DNA from: Scybalousia_A sp052170555
Lineage (GTDB): Bacteria > Bacteroidota > Bacteroidia > Bacteroidales > P3
DNA: 64,000 nt
Direction: 5' to 3'
Assembly (NCBI GenBank): GCA_052170555.1
Contig: JBQNAI010000003.1
Coordinates: 62,001-126,000 of the forward strand
Both the position numbers and the translations under genes were made by a program. Each line of letters starts with the position of its first letter. The first letter of the stretch is position 1. Positions 63,970-64,000 of the stretch are shown one piece after another. Below the pieces are notes generated by a model that was not told the DNA's origin, searched no databases, and was given only the letters and a program-made list of their open reading frames with translations.

Positions 63970-64000
63970 AGACTTCAATTTATTAATGTCAGACTTTAAT
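63970..64000. repeat. palindromic repeat family, copy cut by the window edge
   Basis: GACTTCAATTTATTAATGTC followed by AGACTTTAAT at the last base. It is the half-module again, with GTCAGACTTTA in place of GTCCCACTTTA, and may continue outside. Confidence 0.6.

Noticed and set aside
1..64000. rRNA, tRNA, prophage or complete insertion sequence
   Set aside because: No cloverleaf-like sequences, rRNA core sequences, transposase or phage structural genes were recognised on either strand.

Overview
The window is AT-rich, gene-dense bacterial chromosome from a member of the Bacteroidota, most likely order Bacteroidales. Four things point there. At least nineteen genes are preceded by the TAnnTTTG -7 promoter box of this phylum, often within 10-100 bp of the start codon. 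Shine-Dalgarno sequences are mostly absent. Two secreted proteins end in type IX secretion (T9SS) C-terminal sorting domains. Several gene neighbourhoods are Bacteroidales-like: gyrA with a TPR gene, serC-serA, a nusB/yajC/YbbR/coaE cluster, and a triple FKBP cluster behind a DHH phosphoesterase. I see no rRNA, tRNA, CRISPR array, intact insertion sequence or prophage.

Layout. 0-5.4 kb, minus strand: a 2-hydroxyacid dehydrogenase (cut by the window edge), an M3 peptidase, mutL and a small membrane protein. 5.8-12.3 kb, plus strand: gyrA, a TPR protein, a MATE transporter and an exported nitroreductase. 12.3-26.2 kb, minus strand: a DUF1848 protein, kdd (lysine fermentation), a BtuB/BtuG-like corrinoid uptake pair, serA/serC, and a seven-gene cluster from nusB to a T9SS serine protease and a 51-residue lipoprotein. 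26.6-36.6 kb, plus strand: rhomboid protease, Usp-like protein, and a clpC-mlaE-mlaF-HD phosphodiesterase-nucleotidyltransferase run. 36.6-43.6 kb, minus strand: recN, an FAH-family enzyme, an exonuclease, three FKBP prolyl isomerases and a DHH phosphoesterase. 44.9-50.1 kb, plus strand: kamD-kamE, atpD-atpC and a TM2 protein. 50.1-52.3 kb is a gene-free, apparently decayed stretch. 52.3-56.6 kb holds exported proteins including a GH29 fucosidase. 56.6-59.1 kb, minus strand: an acetyltransferase, an ECF sigma factor and a glycosyltransferase. The window closes with DUF2461, a dihydrouridine synthase and an exported protein.

Genes that fit together. KamDE is B12-dependent and Kdd acts later in the same lysine fermentation route. 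The BtuB/BtuG-like pair would supply the corrinoid. RecN, MutL and GyrA are DNA maintenance genes. MlaE/MlaF are lipid-transport ABC subunits.

The most unusual feature is a family of modular palindromic repeats at about thirteen places, built from a TTAAAGTCCCACTTTA-like module and a TCAAGAAAGAATTT-like module. Most lie between genes, several between neighbouring genes of one operon. One copy lies in frame inside a nucleotidyltransferase gene and adds 24 codons. This resembles the protein-invading palindromic elements known from Rickettsia and is the best candidate here for something undescribed.
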